Notes: generated from the letters alone by a model not told the origin. Positions 1 through 10,206 are shown, numbered from the stretch's first letter. The stretch: 64,000 bases of DNA from 4572-13 sp964594065 (GCA_964594065.1 CAZQKX010000012.1:6859-70858); one strand, 5' to 3'. Made by a program: numbers and translations.

Positions 1-1
1 C

Positions 2-3000
2 CGTAACTGTGTATTTGAAAACTGTACGGTTTCCGGCGGTATCGGCGGCGATGGGGAAGACGGCCAGTACCCCTCCGGTATGCAAAATGTCACCGCTGAT
101 CTTGACAGTCAGTCAGGCGGCCATTCCGGTAAGGGAACCGGTGATGGTTATGGCGGTGCTATTGCGGTCAGGAGCGGAAGTAATCCGCGCATCCTGAACT
201 GTACCTTCAATAATAACCGTGCAACCGGCGGTTGGGGCGGCATTCCCGGAAACGCCGGAACGTCATATAATAATGGACGTTACGGTTGGGGTGGAAATGA
301 TTTTAGCGGTCTGTTCTATGCTAATTTTTACTTTGGTGTCAGTCTTGAGGCAGGCTATGGTGAAGGTGATGGTCACGGCGGTGCCATATTTGTGGAGGCA
401 AATTGTGACCCGGATATTATTCAATGTACTTTTGAAGGCAACTATGCACGTCCCGGTTATGTCAGCCCCGGCGGCAGTGAGGGCGAAGGAAATGCTTATC
501 CGGATCCTTGGGATGCGGATCCGTGGGATTCGGCCGCGGGTGTTCGTGATGGACGAGACGGTATACTCATCACCGGAGATCTAATTGCCGGTGGTGCGTT
601 TTTCTTCGAACAGCGGGCCAATATCACTCTGGAGGGGTGTCAGTTTATTAAGAATGAAGCATATGTGGTTTCTTCTTATGATGGTGATCCTTATGATCCT
701 CCTATTTCAACACGCGGCGGTGCGGTCTATAGCGATCCGAATACGATTCTAACGATCCTGCCGATGCGGCATAAAAATGATCCTGATCGAATTCTCAGTG
801 AATCGGTCTTCTCTGGAAATATAGCGGGTGCTCTGTATTGTGGAGAAGGTGTGGAATTGTCCGTTGAACAAACTCAATTTATCAACAATTTGTCCTATTA
901 TCCGGAAGAAGAAGAAACAACCATATTCGAAGAGTTTTTCTATGCAGAATTGCCGGATATTATAGAGTTGCTGGGCAATTATGATATTGCCGGAGCTATT
1001 ACAGTTGAAATAAACGCTGCGACAACATCTCAGATCACAAACTGCCAATTCACGGGGAACACGTCTCGTGTGGGCGGTGGTGCGGTTCGTACCGACAGTG
1101 ATATGGACTTTATCGATTGTGTTCTCAATGGCAATATGTCGCTGGACAACGGTGGTGCTGTTTACAGCTATGTTTCGACGCATGTACCCGAGACCCATAC
1201 GACAAAAATCAGTTTTGATAATTGTGAGCTCAGTGGAAATGATGCACAGGGCTATGGCGGTGCCGTGTTTGTGAAAAGTTGCCTCTTGACCATGAATGAA
1301 ACGTTCCTGGTCTTCAACAAAGCATTCAGCGGCGGTGCTGTAAGAGTGTCTTCGCAGCAAGGCTCCGCGGGCGATCTTTTCATGAAGGATTGTTTGGTAT
1401 TCGGTAACGAAGCGACCGGTGTTATTTTAGGCTCGCATCGAACCGTTGTTGAGGAAGGATTTGGCGGTGGTGTACATGTTGCTGACGCTCCGTTCTCGAT
1501 CATGAGTACCCGGTTCCAGAACAACAGTGTTCGCGGTATTATTTCCGAAGGCGGTGGCCTGTGTGTCACCGGCAGCCAGATATATTATCAGCAAGACCTG
1601 CTGAACTGTCTGTTTGCGAATAACCACTCGGATAACAAGGGCGGCGGTGTATCGTGTCATTTGTATGTACAGCCCGAATTCAACAACTGTACATTCGCAA
1701 ACAATACCTGCGGCAATGATGCGATCGAGTCCGAGGGTAAGGGTGGAGCTTTGTATTTGGACCAACTGTCGTATCCGAAGATGTACAACTCGATCGTCAG
1801 CGGAAACCAGGCTTTCGGCGTTTATGAAAAACCTTACGGGAGTTTAACCGTTACCGACACCCTGTTCTTTGGTAATGAATTCGGCGATATTTTCGATAGG
1901 CCGGCTCCGGCGGATAATTTCAGCGGTGATCCCCTGTATGCTGCAGGGCCGCTTGGAGAGTATTATCTGACCCAGGCGAGCAGTCCGGCGTGGAATGCGG
2001 GCAATATTGCAGCAGCTACTATTGGGCTGGATGACTTGACGACCAGCCCTGACGAAACACCGGACAGCGGTGTTGTGGATTTGGGATATCATTATGAAGA
2101 TTCTACAGGACTTGAACAATTCTATCTGACGGTCTGCTACGTAGACGATACAGATACAATAATCGATGCCGGTACGATAACGATAACAAAGGCTGACAAT
2201 GGCCAGCAGGAGGTTTCGGTTTCCGAACCGTTGGCTCGCGGAAAGATTCTTACGGTGACCGCAAATGTTAACGGTGATTACTTCCTGACCGGCTGGTCCG
2301 GCGGAACGATCAATGATGGTTCGATGGAACTGGAAAATACTGTTCTAATGACCCGGGACAAGAGTATCAAGGTTCATGTTCGAAAACGTCGAACCCTGAA
2401 TGTCGGTATTTCTGCTGAGTATGATACTCTTGGCGATGCGATCGTTGCCGCCCAGGATGGCGATACTATTTTGGTATTCCCCGGAGAATATATTGCTGCC
2501 AGCCAGCATGCATCTTCTGCTAACAATTTTATTCTGAGTGATAAAAAGATCACGATTACCGGGACCAATCCTGATAGTGAAGATGTGGTTCGTTCTACGG
2601 TCTTTAGAGATTTTGACTTTTGGTTGACTGATTTAGACGATGAGACGGTGATCGAAGGCATTTCCCTTAACCAAAGTCATATGGAATTGCTGAATTCGGA
2701 TATAATTATCCGAAATTGCGTTTTCAGTGAATGTCGATTTGCAATAGGCCTTGTTCCCCATTCCGATCCTCCTGCTGGTACAGATGGTTATCATGCGAAT
2801 CCGATTTATGGCGGTGCGATCGCCATCTGGGACAGTTCCCCGAAAATCATTAATTGTATTTTTGAAGACAACTGGGTCATAGGTCACGATGGTGAAAATG
2901 GTTTTGCAGGTGCTGAATCGCATCCTACAGGCGGTGATGGAGGTTGGCCGAGTCCGACGTATGGTGGTGCCGTCTATTGTGGGTTGAGCAGTGATGCTGA

Positions 3001-6000
3001 GTTTATTCACTGTACCTTTACCGGCAATGAGGTTTTTGGTGCCAATGGGGGTAACGGTGGAAATGGATGGGTCAATCCGAGTGGACATGTGTTCGACGGC
3101 GGACGCGGCGGCGGTTGGCTCTATGACGACGACATCGAAGAATATTTGATTCTCGTTGCAGATGATGAGTGGGATGGCTGGGCCTTTAATTCTCCTGGAA
3201 ATAAATATGGCCTGGACTCCATTTATTCGTATTTCTATGGTCAATATGATTTAGATGTCTGGGCCTGGTGGTTTAACTGGGGTGACAGTTATACGACCTG
3301 GGATCAGTTCTTTGCAGATTATTTTAACGATTCACTTGATCCTCTCGGTGATCCGTATGACCAAATGTTGGATGTCTGGCGGCATAGCGGCTATGGCGGC
3401 GCGATCTATTGCGAATTGGACAGTGATGTAACGTTCAAAGACTGCGTCTTTGAAAACAACCAGTCACATGGCGGCTTGACAGGTATCGGCGGACTTATCG
3501 ATGCGCAGACATCACGGCCGGACCGTCAACTGAATATGCCGACTGCCGGTGGTGCGGTCTATGCCGCCCATGACAGCGACTTGACATTTGTCAACTGTTC
3601 TTTCAGTGGTAACGTAGCTGATAAATCCACTGTGGATCTGCCGCATACATACCAGGTCAGCTTTGGCGGTGCGGTTGCGTATGAATTTAACTGTAACGTC
3701 GTCTTTACGGAATGCGAATTCCATGACAATGACGCCACGGTTGGCGGCGGTGTATATGGACGAGAATCGTCCTCACAGATCACGGATTGTAATGCCGTTG
3801 ACAACGAAGCCTATATGGGTGCCGGTATCTATCTGGAGCACGGTAGCGCAGTTGTTGATGACGTGATTCTGCAGGCGAATCTGGCCAGAACTCCGGCTGT
3901 CACCGTCATACCGCCAGCAGATCCGGACGATCCTCCCATTCCGGTTCCGACGCTGGATTCGACGGGTATTGGTGCTGGTTTGATGGCTGTTTCTGTTGAT
4001 ATGGAAATGAAAGATGCGGTCTTTGTTAACAATGCCGCAGACCTGTCCGGCGGCGGATTGTCGTTGGCCGGGACAGTGCCTGAAACGACAACGGTCTTTA
4101 ACTGTCTGTTTGCTGGAAACAGCGCTTCGCGTGACGGCGGCGGCGCATCGGTGAACTGGAGTTCCAGGGCTGATTTCGGTAACTGTACCTTTGCAGATAA
4201 CTATTCACTTGGCAGTGAGGCGTTAGGGAGTGGTTCAGGGGCCGGGCTGTACTGTGCCTATGATAGTATTGTCGAAGTTATCGACAGTATCTTCTGGGGT
4301 AATAGTTCTCAGCAGGGTGCTCAGATCACGGTCGGCACAGGGTTTGAGTTTGATCCCAGACCGTCAGAATTGACGATTACATATTCTGACATTGCCGGAT
4401 TCCCGGGTGCCAACGCCATTTATGTCGGACCGGGATGTACATTGAATCCTCCTTACAAGATCATTAATCAAGATCCTGAATTCGTGTCGGCGCTGCTGCC
4501 GGCTGACGATGGAACATCGTCAAATTATTATCTTGCTCAGGCGCAGTATCCCATGCCGTCACCTTGTCTCGATTTCGGAAGTGATTTTGCATTTGATCTT
4601 GGTCTGTCTAACTATACGACCAGTATCAATTCAGCACGCGATAAGGGCAAGGTTGATCTGGGGTATCACTATAACCTGGCTGCCAGATATCAGTGCGGGA
4701 CGATTGATGAAGCACTTTCCTATGATCCGGGCAATCCGATGGACGGTGAGATTAATTTGGCGGACTTGACCCGCTTTTTGGAACAATGGCTTAATGTGGT
4801 CTATCCTTCGTGTTCAGAAGGTAACCTCTGGTGTGATGGTTCGGATCTGAACTATGATGGAGAAGTCAATCTTGATGATATGCTTGGGATTTCTTCCTGC
4901 TGGCTTGCAGCTGATACCGAACCGCCAGTGCCTAATCCTCTGACATGGAACATTGCTCCGAGGGCGGTTGTGGGAACCTTCGATGAAATTGAAATGGAGG
5001 TTGTATTTGCACATGATGCATGGTGGCCTGATGAAGACGTGAAGTATCAGTTCAAATTTGGAGAGTTGCCTGATCCGAATGTCTTCTATGTTGACCAGGA
5101 TGTTAACCAGGACGGCTGGATGACATATGATGAACTTGATGATCTTTCAAAGAATCCGGAAGATATTGTTGTACGCATTCATGCGACAGCGAGTAACCTT
5201 ATTCCGGGAGAAGCTTTATCATTGTATGTTCTTGCTGAAGATGGCAGCGGCAACCAGACGGCGCTGAGTGAAAAGTTAGCTGGTACGGTTGTGCCTGGCG
5301 ATGCGACAGAACTGCCGGCTGCTGTTTGGGAAGCTGAACCGTTCAATACGGTTCTAAATCCCGGACCGGATGCAGAGATAGCGATTGAAATGGAAGTTGT
5401 AGCATATGACCTACTGCCTGATAAACCGGCACTGCCTCCGGGCTATGTTATTAAGTATCTCTTTGCCAAAGATGAAGTACCTTTGGGGGCTTATCAGGAA
5501 AGCACGATCTTCACGGATACGGATATAGAGCTTGGCCAAGTCCTTACATATAGGGCCAGAATGGGTCTGTTCTATGGAACAGATACTACTCCGATCGTGG
5601 AAAGTGACTGGACACCATTGGGTGAGATTACGGTCGTTGGCGCTGATCTGGAACCACCGATTCCCTCAGAGAATCAGGATCCATTATATCCGTTCAAGGC
5701 GCAGCATGCGTCGACACCTGCCTCGGTCCAGATTGGTAGTATATGGTATCAGATTGTGACCGCTGTTCCGGCGATCGACCTGGCCGGTGTTGAGTACAAA
5801 TTCGTTTGCAGCAATAACGACTTTAGCAGTGGCGGCAGTCTGGATTCCGGGCCGGAATGGAGAAATGATGCTAATGTTGGTTTAGGTACGGCTAACCCGA
5901 CTTATCCGGACGGCAGCGTCCAGATCCCGACGACTTACGTTGTCGATACGAATAATCAAATGCCTGATCTGGTATGGTACATCTTCTACCGCGACCTTTC

Positions 6001-6085
6001 GCCGAATCAGAACATGGGCGATTCGTCTGACGGCTGGAGTCAAAACGGTCCGAATCCGGTGGTTGAGGTTATTCCTACACCGTAA
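2..6085 (+). CDS. Giant secreted right-handed beta-helix protein with dockerin-type module (5' end outside window)
   Basis: The frame is open to the first base of the window, so the true start and any signal peptide lie upstream; at least 2027 codons are visible. The protein is built from many short repeats of the form GGA(I/V)..., with NC(T/V/L)F and NN/GN turns, as in polymorphic outer-membrane (Pmp)/pectate-lyase-like beta-helices. Two helices are present. The first ends near nt 2090 with VDLGYHY. It is followed by a divergent InlB B-repeat-like segment (about nt 2120-2380, with the GWSGG core). The second helix opens with a YDTLGDAI/DGDTILVFPGEY motif (about nt 2420-2490) and again ends in VDLGYHY (about nt 4650-4670). 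A dockerin type I-like pair of Ca-binding loops (DGEINLADL, DGEVNLDDM) lies at about nt 4740-4890, followed by beta-rich fibronectin-like C-terminal segments. Likely cell-surface or secreted, perhaps polysaccharide-binding; no catalytic residues can be assigned. The family resemblance is clear but the function is unknown. Confidence 0.85.
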   Translation, partial: RNCVFENCTVSGGIGGDGEDGQYPSGMQNVTADLDSQSGGHSGKGTGDGYGGAIAVRSGSNPRILNCTFNNNRATGGWGGIPGNAGTSYNNGRYGWGGNDFSGLFYANFYFGVSLEAGYGEGDGHGGAIFVEANCDPDIIQCTFEGNYARPGYVSPGGSEGEGNAYPDPWDADPWDSAAGVRDGRDGILITGDLIAGGAFFFEQRANITLEGCQFIKNEAYVVSSYDGDPYDPPISTRGGAVYSDPNTILTILPMRHKNDPDRILSESVFSGNIAGALYCGEGVELSVEQTQFINNLSYYPEEEETTIFEEFFYAELPDIIELLGNYDIAGAITVEINAATTSQITNCQFTGNTSRVGGGAVRTDSDMDFIDCVLNGNMSLDNGGAVYSYVSTHVPETHTTKISFDNCELSGNDAQGYGGAVFVKSCLLTMNETFLVFNKAFSGGAVRVSSQQGSAGDLFMKDCLVFGNEATGVILGSHRTVVEEGFGGGVHVADAPFSIMSTRFQNNSVRGIISEGGGLCVTGSQIYYQQDLLNCLFANNHSDNKGGGVSCHLYVQPEFNNCTFANNTCGNDAIESEGKGGALYLDQLSYPKMYNSIVSGNQAFGVYEKPYGSLTVTDTLFFGNEFGDIFDRPAPADNFSGDPLYAAGPLGEYYLTQASSPAWNAGNIAAATIGLDDLTTSPDETPDSGVVDLGYHYEDSTGLEQFYLTVCYVDDTDTIIDAGTITITKADNGQQEVSVSEPLARGKILTVTANVNGDYFLTGWSGGTINDGSMELENTVLMTRDKSIKVHVRKRRTLNVGISAEYDTLGDAIVAAQDGDTILVFPGEYIAASQHASSANNFILSDKKITITGTNPDSEDVVRSTVFRDFDFWLTDLDDETVIEGISLNQSHMELLNSDIIIRNCVFSECRFAIGLVPHSDPPAGTDGYHANPIYGGAIAIWDSSPKIINCIFEDNWVIGHDGENGFAGAESHPTGGDGGWPSPTYGGAVYCGLSSDAEFIHCTFTGNEVFGANGGNGGNGWVNPSGHVFDGGRGGGWLYDDDIEEYLILVADDEWDGWAFNSPGNKYGLDSIYSYFYGQYDLDVWAWWFNWGDSYTTWDQFFADYFNDSLDPLGDPYDQMLDVWRHSGYGGAIYCELDSDVTFKDCVFENNQSHGGLTGIGGLIDAQTSRPDRQLNMPTAGGAVYAAHDSDLTFVNCSFSGNVADKSTVDLPHTYQVSFGGAVAYEFNCNVVFTECEFHDNDATVGGGVYGRESSSQITDCNAVDNEAYMGAGIYLEHGSAVVDDVILQANLARTPAVTVIPPADPDDPPIPVPTLDSTGIGAGLMAVSVDMEMKDAVFVNNAADLSGGGLSLAGTVPETTTVFNCLFAGNSASRDGGGASVNWSSRADFGNCTFADNYSLGSEALGSGSGAGLYCAYDSIVEVIDSIFWGNSSQQGAQITVGTGFEFDPRPSELTITYSDIAGFPGANAIYVGPGCTLNPPYKIINQDPEFVSALLPADDGTSSNYYLAQAQYPMPSPCLDFGSDFAFDLGLSNYTTSINSARDKGKVDLGYHYNLAARYQCGTIDEALSYDPGNPMDGEINLADLTRFLEQWLNVVYPSCSEGNLWCDGSDLNYDGEVNLDDMLGISSCWLAADTEPPVPNPLTWNIAPRAVVGTFDEIEMEVVFAHDAWWPDEDVKYQFKFGELPDPNVFYVDQDVNQDGWMTYDELDDLSKNPEDIVVRIHATASNLIPGEALSLYVLAEDGSGNQTALSEKLAGTVVPGDATELPAAVWEAEPFNTVLNPGPDAEIAIEMEVVAYDLLPDKPALPPGYVIKYLFAKDEVPLGAYQESTIFTDTDIELGQVLTYRARMGLFYGTDTTPIVESDWTPLGEITVVGADLEPPIPSENQDPLYPFKAQHASTPASVQIGSIWYQIVTAVPAIDLAGVEYKFVCSNNDFSSGGSLDSGPEWRNDANVGLGTANPTYPDGSVQIPTTYVVDTNNQMPDLVWYIFYRDLSPNQNMGDSSDGWSQNGPNPVVEVIPTP

Positions 6086-6116
6086 ATGAAGTTGTGAATA
6101 ATTAGAAAGAACTCAC

Positions 6117-6152
6117 GGGCCGCAGGTTGAAAAACTTGCGGCCCTTTTTTTT
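6117..6152 (+). terminator. Rho-independent terminator after the beta-helix gene
   Basis: A 12-bp stem (6117-6128 with 6133-6144, one G-T wobble) closed by a GAAA tetraloop is followed directly by eight T residues (6145-6152). It lies 31 nt after the stop codon, a textbook intrinsic terminator that separates the beta-helix gene from the ABC operon. Confidence 0.93.
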
Positions 6153-6202
6153 GTACTCTGAAATCTGCTTCAAAATCTTAAGATTTTTGTTTAAAAAGGG
6201 TC

Positions 6203-6230
6203 TTGACAAGACAAAAATTTTTATTAGAAA
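6203..6230 (+). promoter_or_regulatory. Candidate sigma-70 promoter of the Gld-type ABC operon
   Basis: TTGACA at 6203-6208 is followed, after a 16-nt spacer, by TAGAAA at 6225-6230. The -35 box is perfect and the -10 box is partial. It lies in an AT-rich stretch about 100 nt upstream of the first operon gene and just after the terminator of the previous gene, so the position fits well. Predicted from sequence only. Confidence 0.45.
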
Positions 6231-6331
6231 TAAAGAACAGTTTTTAAAAATAAACACGTATTATCTGCGTAATATCCCATAATTTATGTTTGCTGGTCGA
6301 TTTTAATTCTGACCTGTTTTTGGAGATAAAA

Positions 6332-7060
6332 ATGATAGAAGTGAAACATTTGAGGCGAAGTTTTGGCCCGGTTGTCGCGGTTGACGACATCTCATTTACC
6401 GTCCAGAAGGGGGATGTACTGGGCTTTCTGGGACCGAACGGGGCAGGCAAGAGTACTGCGATGAAGATGCTGGCATGTTTTCTGAGGCCGGACGACGGGA
6501 CCGCGGTGATTTGCGGCCATGACATTTTGAAAGAGCCTGTCGGGGTACGTCAAAGTCTGGGTTATCTGGCTGAAAACGCTCCTTCTTATAATGAAATGAC
6601 CGTTGCCGGTTTTCTGGATTTTGTGTGCGATGCCCGCCGGATCAAAGGGGCTGCTCGCAAAAAAGCGCTGGACCGGATCGTGCCGATGTGTTCGATCGAA
6701 TCGGTCTATCACCAGACGATCGAGACGCTTTCAAAGGGCTATCGTCGGCGTGTCGGGTTGGCGCAGGCGTTGATCCATGACCCACAGGTGCTGATTCTGG
6801 ATGAGCCGACGGATGGTTTGGATCCCAATCAGAAACATGAGGTTCGCCAACTGATTGGCCGGATGGCACAGAAAAAATGTATCATTATTTCCACGCATAT
6901 TCTCGAAGAGGTTGAGCAGGTGTGCAATCGTACGATCGTCATTGCTCGCGGAAAGATTCTTGTGGATTCGACGCCGAAGGAATTGACCGAAAAACACGGG
7001 TGCAGTCTCAACGAGGTCTTTCGGAAAATCACAATGACAAAAAACCTAGTGCATGATTAA
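6332..7060 (+). CDS. ABC transporter ATP-binding protein, GldA-like
   Basis: The 242-residue cytoplasmic ATPase of an ABC-2 exporter. It shows Walker A GPNGAGKST, signature LSKGYRRRVGL, Walker B LILDEPTDGLDP and the H-loop STHILEE. The start at 6332 is chosen over an in-frame ATG at 6290 because GGAG (6322-6325) lies 6 nt upstream and the protein then begins MIEVKHLRR, the usual start of this family. It is the first gene of a four-gene operon with the membrane permease (7076), a GldG-like periplasmic/membrane subunit (8182) and a DUF4340 protein (10207). Homologues in Bacteroidetes take part in gliding motility; in Planctomycetota the same set is common without known gliding, so the substrate is unknown. 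Confidence 0.92.
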   Translation: MIEVKHLRRSFGPVVAVDDISFTVQKGDVLGFLGPNGAGKSTAMKMLACFLRPDDGTAVICGHDILKEPVGVRQSLGYLAENAPSYNEMTVAGFLDFVCDARRIKGAARKKALDRIVPMCSIESVYHQTIETLSKGYRRRVGLAQALIHDPQVLILDEPTDGLDPNQKHEVRQLIGRMAQKKCIIISTHILEEVEQVCNRTIVIARGKILVDSTPKELTEKHGCSLNEVFRKITMTKNLVHD

Positions 7061-7075
7061 TAAGGAGCAGTACTA

Positions 7076-8182
7076 ATGGATAGCAGTTCTGAAGATAAAA
7101 AAATCTTAACTCAATTTTTTTCTTTTAAAGGTAGATTCAACCGGTCAAGTTTCTGGCTGTATTTTTTGCTTTTTAGTTTATTAAGCGAAATTTCTCTTGT
7201 TTTCACGGAATGGGGATTTTCAGAATTCAATACTCCTGGATATATTAAGGGATTGTTCTACCTTATTCGTGTTTTAGTTTTTGGTTGGATAGGATTTTCT
7301 ATAAATGTCAAACGATGTCATGATCGTAACAGATCCGGTTGGTTTATTCTGGCTTCCTTAATACCTTTCGTCAATATTTGGTATTTAATTGATATCGGAA
7401 TCATGGGGGGGACAAAAGGTGTCAATCGTTTTGGTCCTGAACCTGATAATTGTTGTAGCTTTTGGGCAGTTTTTAAACGTGAATTAAAGGGATATTTTGC
7501 TACCCCGGTAGCCTATGTCTTTCTGGTGATTTTTTTGCTTGCGGCGGGATATTTTCAGTTTAAAGATGGTTTCTTTGAAATTCGGCAGGCGGATTTGCGA
7601 TTGTTTTTCAATAACCTGCCATTGTTTTTTGTGTTTTTCGTTTCGGCTGTTGCAATGCGGCTGTGGGCCGAAGAACGCAAAAGCGGTTCCATCGAATTAT
7701 TGCTAACACTGCCGATCACAGTTCCTCAGGCGGTTTTAGGGAAATTTTTTGCCGCATGGTTTTTTTTGGGAATTGCTTTGTTGTTGACGCTGCCGATACC
7801 GGTGACCGTGGCATATTTGGGCAATCCTGACATGGGACAGATTGCGGTGGGCTATCTGGGCAGTTTTTTGATGGCCGGCAGTTTTCTGGCGGTTGGAATG
7901 TCTTTTTCAGCGTTAACGAAAAATCAGGTCATCAGCGTAATCCTTTCAGTGGTTGCCTGCCTGGTTCTACTTTTTGCGGGACATCCCTCGTCGCTTAATT
8001 ATATTGCATCGTTGATTTCACCGGCAGCGGCAGATGTTTTTGAGATGTTAAGTTTTCAAAATCACTTCGATTCGATTATGCGGGGTGTTGTAGAGTTGAA
8101 AGACATCATGTACTTTGTGATTTTGATGGTGTCATGGGTTTGTGTTTGCGGGATTATTTTGGAAGAAAGGAAAGCGAGCTAA
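7076..8182 (+). CDS. DUF805 domain fused to ABC-2 permease (GldF-like)
   Basis: A 368-residue membrane protein with two unrelated parts. Residues about 11-125 match DUF805 (FFSFKGRFNR near the start, RCHDRNRSGW at 80-89, then G..GVNRFGPEP near 112-122) with about three hydrophobic segments. From about residue 129 a typical GldF-type ABC-2 permease begins (FWAVFKRELKGYFATPVAYVFL) with about six membrane segments and the cytoplasmic ERKSGSIELLL motif. RBS AAGGAG lies about 8 nt before the start. The junction is in frame with no internal ATG plus RBS that would give a separate permease. The DUF805 part is visibly more AT-rich than the permease part, which suggests a later addition. DUF805 proteins are usually free-standing; its role here is unknown. 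Confidence 0.88.
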   Translation: MDSSSEDKKILTQFFSFKGRFNRSSFWLYFLLFSLLSEISLVFTEWGFSEFNTPGYIKGLFYLIRVLVFGWIGFSINVKRCHDRNRSGWFILASLIPFVNIWYLIDIGIMGGTKGVNRFGPEPDNCCSFWAVFKRELKGYFATPVAYVFLVIFLLAAGYFQFKDGFFEIRQADLRLFFNNLPLFFVFFVSAVAMRLWAEERKSGSIELLLTLPITVPQAVLGKFFAAWFFLGIALLLTLPIPVTVAYLGNPDMGQIAVGYLGSFLMAGSFLAVGMSFSALTKNQVISVILSVVACLVLLFAGHPSSLNYIASLISPAAADVFEMLSFQNHFDSIMRGVVELKDIMYFVILMVSWVCVCGIILEERKAS

Positions 8183-10173
8183 TGAATCGAACGGTACGTG
8201 CTATTTTAGCGGTTTTCTTTATTATGGTCATTGCTGTGTCGCTGATTTCGATCACGAATGGCGTGTTTAACTGGGCAAAGCTGGATGCTACGGAACAAAA
8301 ACTTTACACTCTTTCAGATGGAACAAAAGCGGTCTTGGCCAATCTGAAACAGCCGATTATCGTGAGACTGTTTTATACTAAAACGGCGGCGATCAATTCT
8401 TCGAACGACCAGATTCGCTATTTCAATAACTATTATACATACGTTAAAGCGCTCATGGAAGAGTATAACCGGCAGGCGAAGGGAAAGCTGGTCTTTGAGA
8501 TCATCGACCCCCGACCGTACAGTGAAGAAGAACTGGCTGCGGTGCGATACGGCTTGCAGCGGATTCCTATATCCGAAGAGGAAAATTTCATTTTTGGTTT
8601 GGTTGTCCAGACACAATTCGGCGTTACAAAAACGATCAAGTTTTTTACACCGGCCCGCCAGCAGCTTGTCGAGTATGACATCAGTTATCTGATCGAGACA
8701 GCGGTCAAGCGGCAGAAAAAACGCATCGGCGTTTTAAGCTCTTTGGAATTGATGGGCGATACGGATTATATGGCTCAAATGAAACGCATACAAAAGCAGC
8801 AGCCCAACCTGAAATGGGGCATTATCCAGCATCTTGAGCAACAGTATGACATTACATCGATATCCGTCGATGCCGATGCGATCGAAGATGTGGATTTTCT
8901 GCTGGTCATTCACCCCAAAGACCTGCCGGAAAAGATGCTTTTTGCGATCGATCAGTTTATTCTTAAAGGCGGCAGGGCGATCATTGCTGTGGACCCGCAC
9001 TGTGTTGCGGATGCCCCGGATATGACGCAGCAATTCAGCGGTCAGCATGATACCAGTTCCAACCTGGCAAAACTGCTGAGTACCTGGGGTTTGATCCTGC
9101 CGGAAAATACATTCGCCGGCGATACGATGTTAGCTGTGGCCGGGCCGGCAAGGCCGGGGCAGCGTCCGGCAAAGATCCTTCCTCTGGTGAGACTTGAGTC
9201 GGCTTATCATTGTTTTAATGCCAAAAAGCCGGTTACGTCTCAGCTCAATGAGGTGACAATGTTTTTTCCCGGCGTATTGAAAGTCAGAGAGACCGCCGCT
9301 GACGAAGATGCGATGCCGCTTGATTATACCCCGCTTCTATCAACAACCGACTCCGGTAATGCCTGGAAAGTTGAGAATGACTTTGAATTAATGAATCCTG
9401 ATTTTGCTGAGTTTCTGAGGCGATTCAGAGACGGCGATAAACCTGTGTCCATGGCGTATCTGGTCACAGGTAAATTTAAAACGGCTTTTCCGGATGGTAT
9501 TGAAGTACCGGACAATTCTGCCGCTGGTGACGATCAGGAAGACGAGGGAAGCCAGGAGCCTAAGACTCGGACAATAACCGGTCTTACGGAAGCACAAGAC
9601 TCTTCAGCGGTGGTTGTTTTGGCGGATGTGGACATGCTCAGTGATATGGTGGCCTATAACCCTCAGTATCGTTCCTTTGGAATGCTAATGCCGGTCGGTG
9701 ATAATTCGACACTGATCCTGAACGCACTCGAAGACCTGTCCGGTTCGAGCAACCTGATCTCAATTCGTTCCCGCGGAAACTATCAGCGACCCTTTACAGT
9801 GGTTGATGAAATCGAAAAGCAGGCCGATGATGAAACAAAGGAAAAAGAGAACAAGATTCGGGCGCAAATTAAAGGGTTCGAGAGCCAGCTCAATGAAAAG
9901 CTCCGCGCCATTGAGGGCCAAAACAAAGGCGAATTAATTAGTCAGGCGATCATTGAAGAAAAAGGTAAGATCGAACTGGAACTGCGCAAGGCGGAAAAAC
10001 AACTGCGGGATATTAAAATGCAGAAGCGCCGGCGGGTCGAGAAACTCAAAACAAAATTGCGGAATTTCTGTACCTTGCCTGGGCCGGCATTGACCATGGT
10101 GATTGCTGTCGGTTTGGGGATTTACCGAAGCCTAAAACGCCGGCGCTATATCAGCCACGCCAGTGATGCCTGA
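8182..10173 (+). CDS. GldG-like ABC-type transport auxiliary protein
   Basis: 663 residues beginning at an ATG that overlaps the stop of the permease by one base (TAATG), indicating translational coupling. There is an N-terminal membrane anchor (residues about 5-27), then a GldG/IflA-type domain with the family motif LDATEQKLYTLSDGTK and a Rossmann-like fold region. A charged coiled coil follows (about residues 555-635, rich in K/E/R), then a C-terminal membrane helix and a basic tail. The protein probably sits in the membrane with a large extracytoplasmic domain and works with the ATPase and permease encoded just upstream. The fragment upstream of 8182 in the same frame is only read-through inside the permease gene. 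Confidence 0.88.
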   Translation: MNRTVRAILAVFFIMVIAVSLISITNGVFNWAKLDATEQKLYTLSDGTKAVLANLKQPIIVRLFYTKTAAINSSNDQIRYFNNYYTYVKALMEEYNRQAKGKLVFEIIDPRPYSEEELAAVRYGLQRIPISEEENFIFGLVVQTQFGVTKTIKFFTPARQQLVEYDISYLIETAVKRQKKRIGVLSSLELMGDTDYMAQMKRIQKQQPNLKWGIIQHLEQQYDITSISVDADAIEDVDFLLVIHPKDLPEKMLFAIDQFILKGGRAIIAVDPHCVADAPDMTQQFSGQHDTSSNLAKLLSTWGLILPENTFAGDTMLAVAGPARPGQRPAKILPLVRLESAYHCFNAKKPVTSQLNEVTMFFPGVLKVRETAADEDAMPLDYTPLLSTTDSGNAWKVENDFELMNPDFAEFLRRFRDGDKPVSMAYLVTGKFKTAFPDGIEVPDNSAAGDDQEDEGSQEPKTRTITGLTEAQDSSAVVVLADVDMLSDMVAYNPQYRSFGMLMPVGDNSTLILNALEDLSGSSNLISIRSRGNYQRPFTVVDEIEKQADDETKEKENKIRAQIKGFESQLNEKLRAIEGQNKGELISQAIIEEKGKIELELRKAEKQLRDIKMQKRRRVEKLKTKLRNFCTLPGPALTMVIAVGLGIYRSLKRRRYISHASDA

Positions 10174-10206
10174 TTGAATGAAATTGATGCGACAGGAGAT
10201 AGCAGA

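Noticed and set aside
749..1360. A 203-codon minus-strand frame opposite the beta-helix gene (a similar one lies at 2633-3244)
   Set aside because: Both are antisense shadows produced by the repeat composition, without RBS or recognisable motifs.
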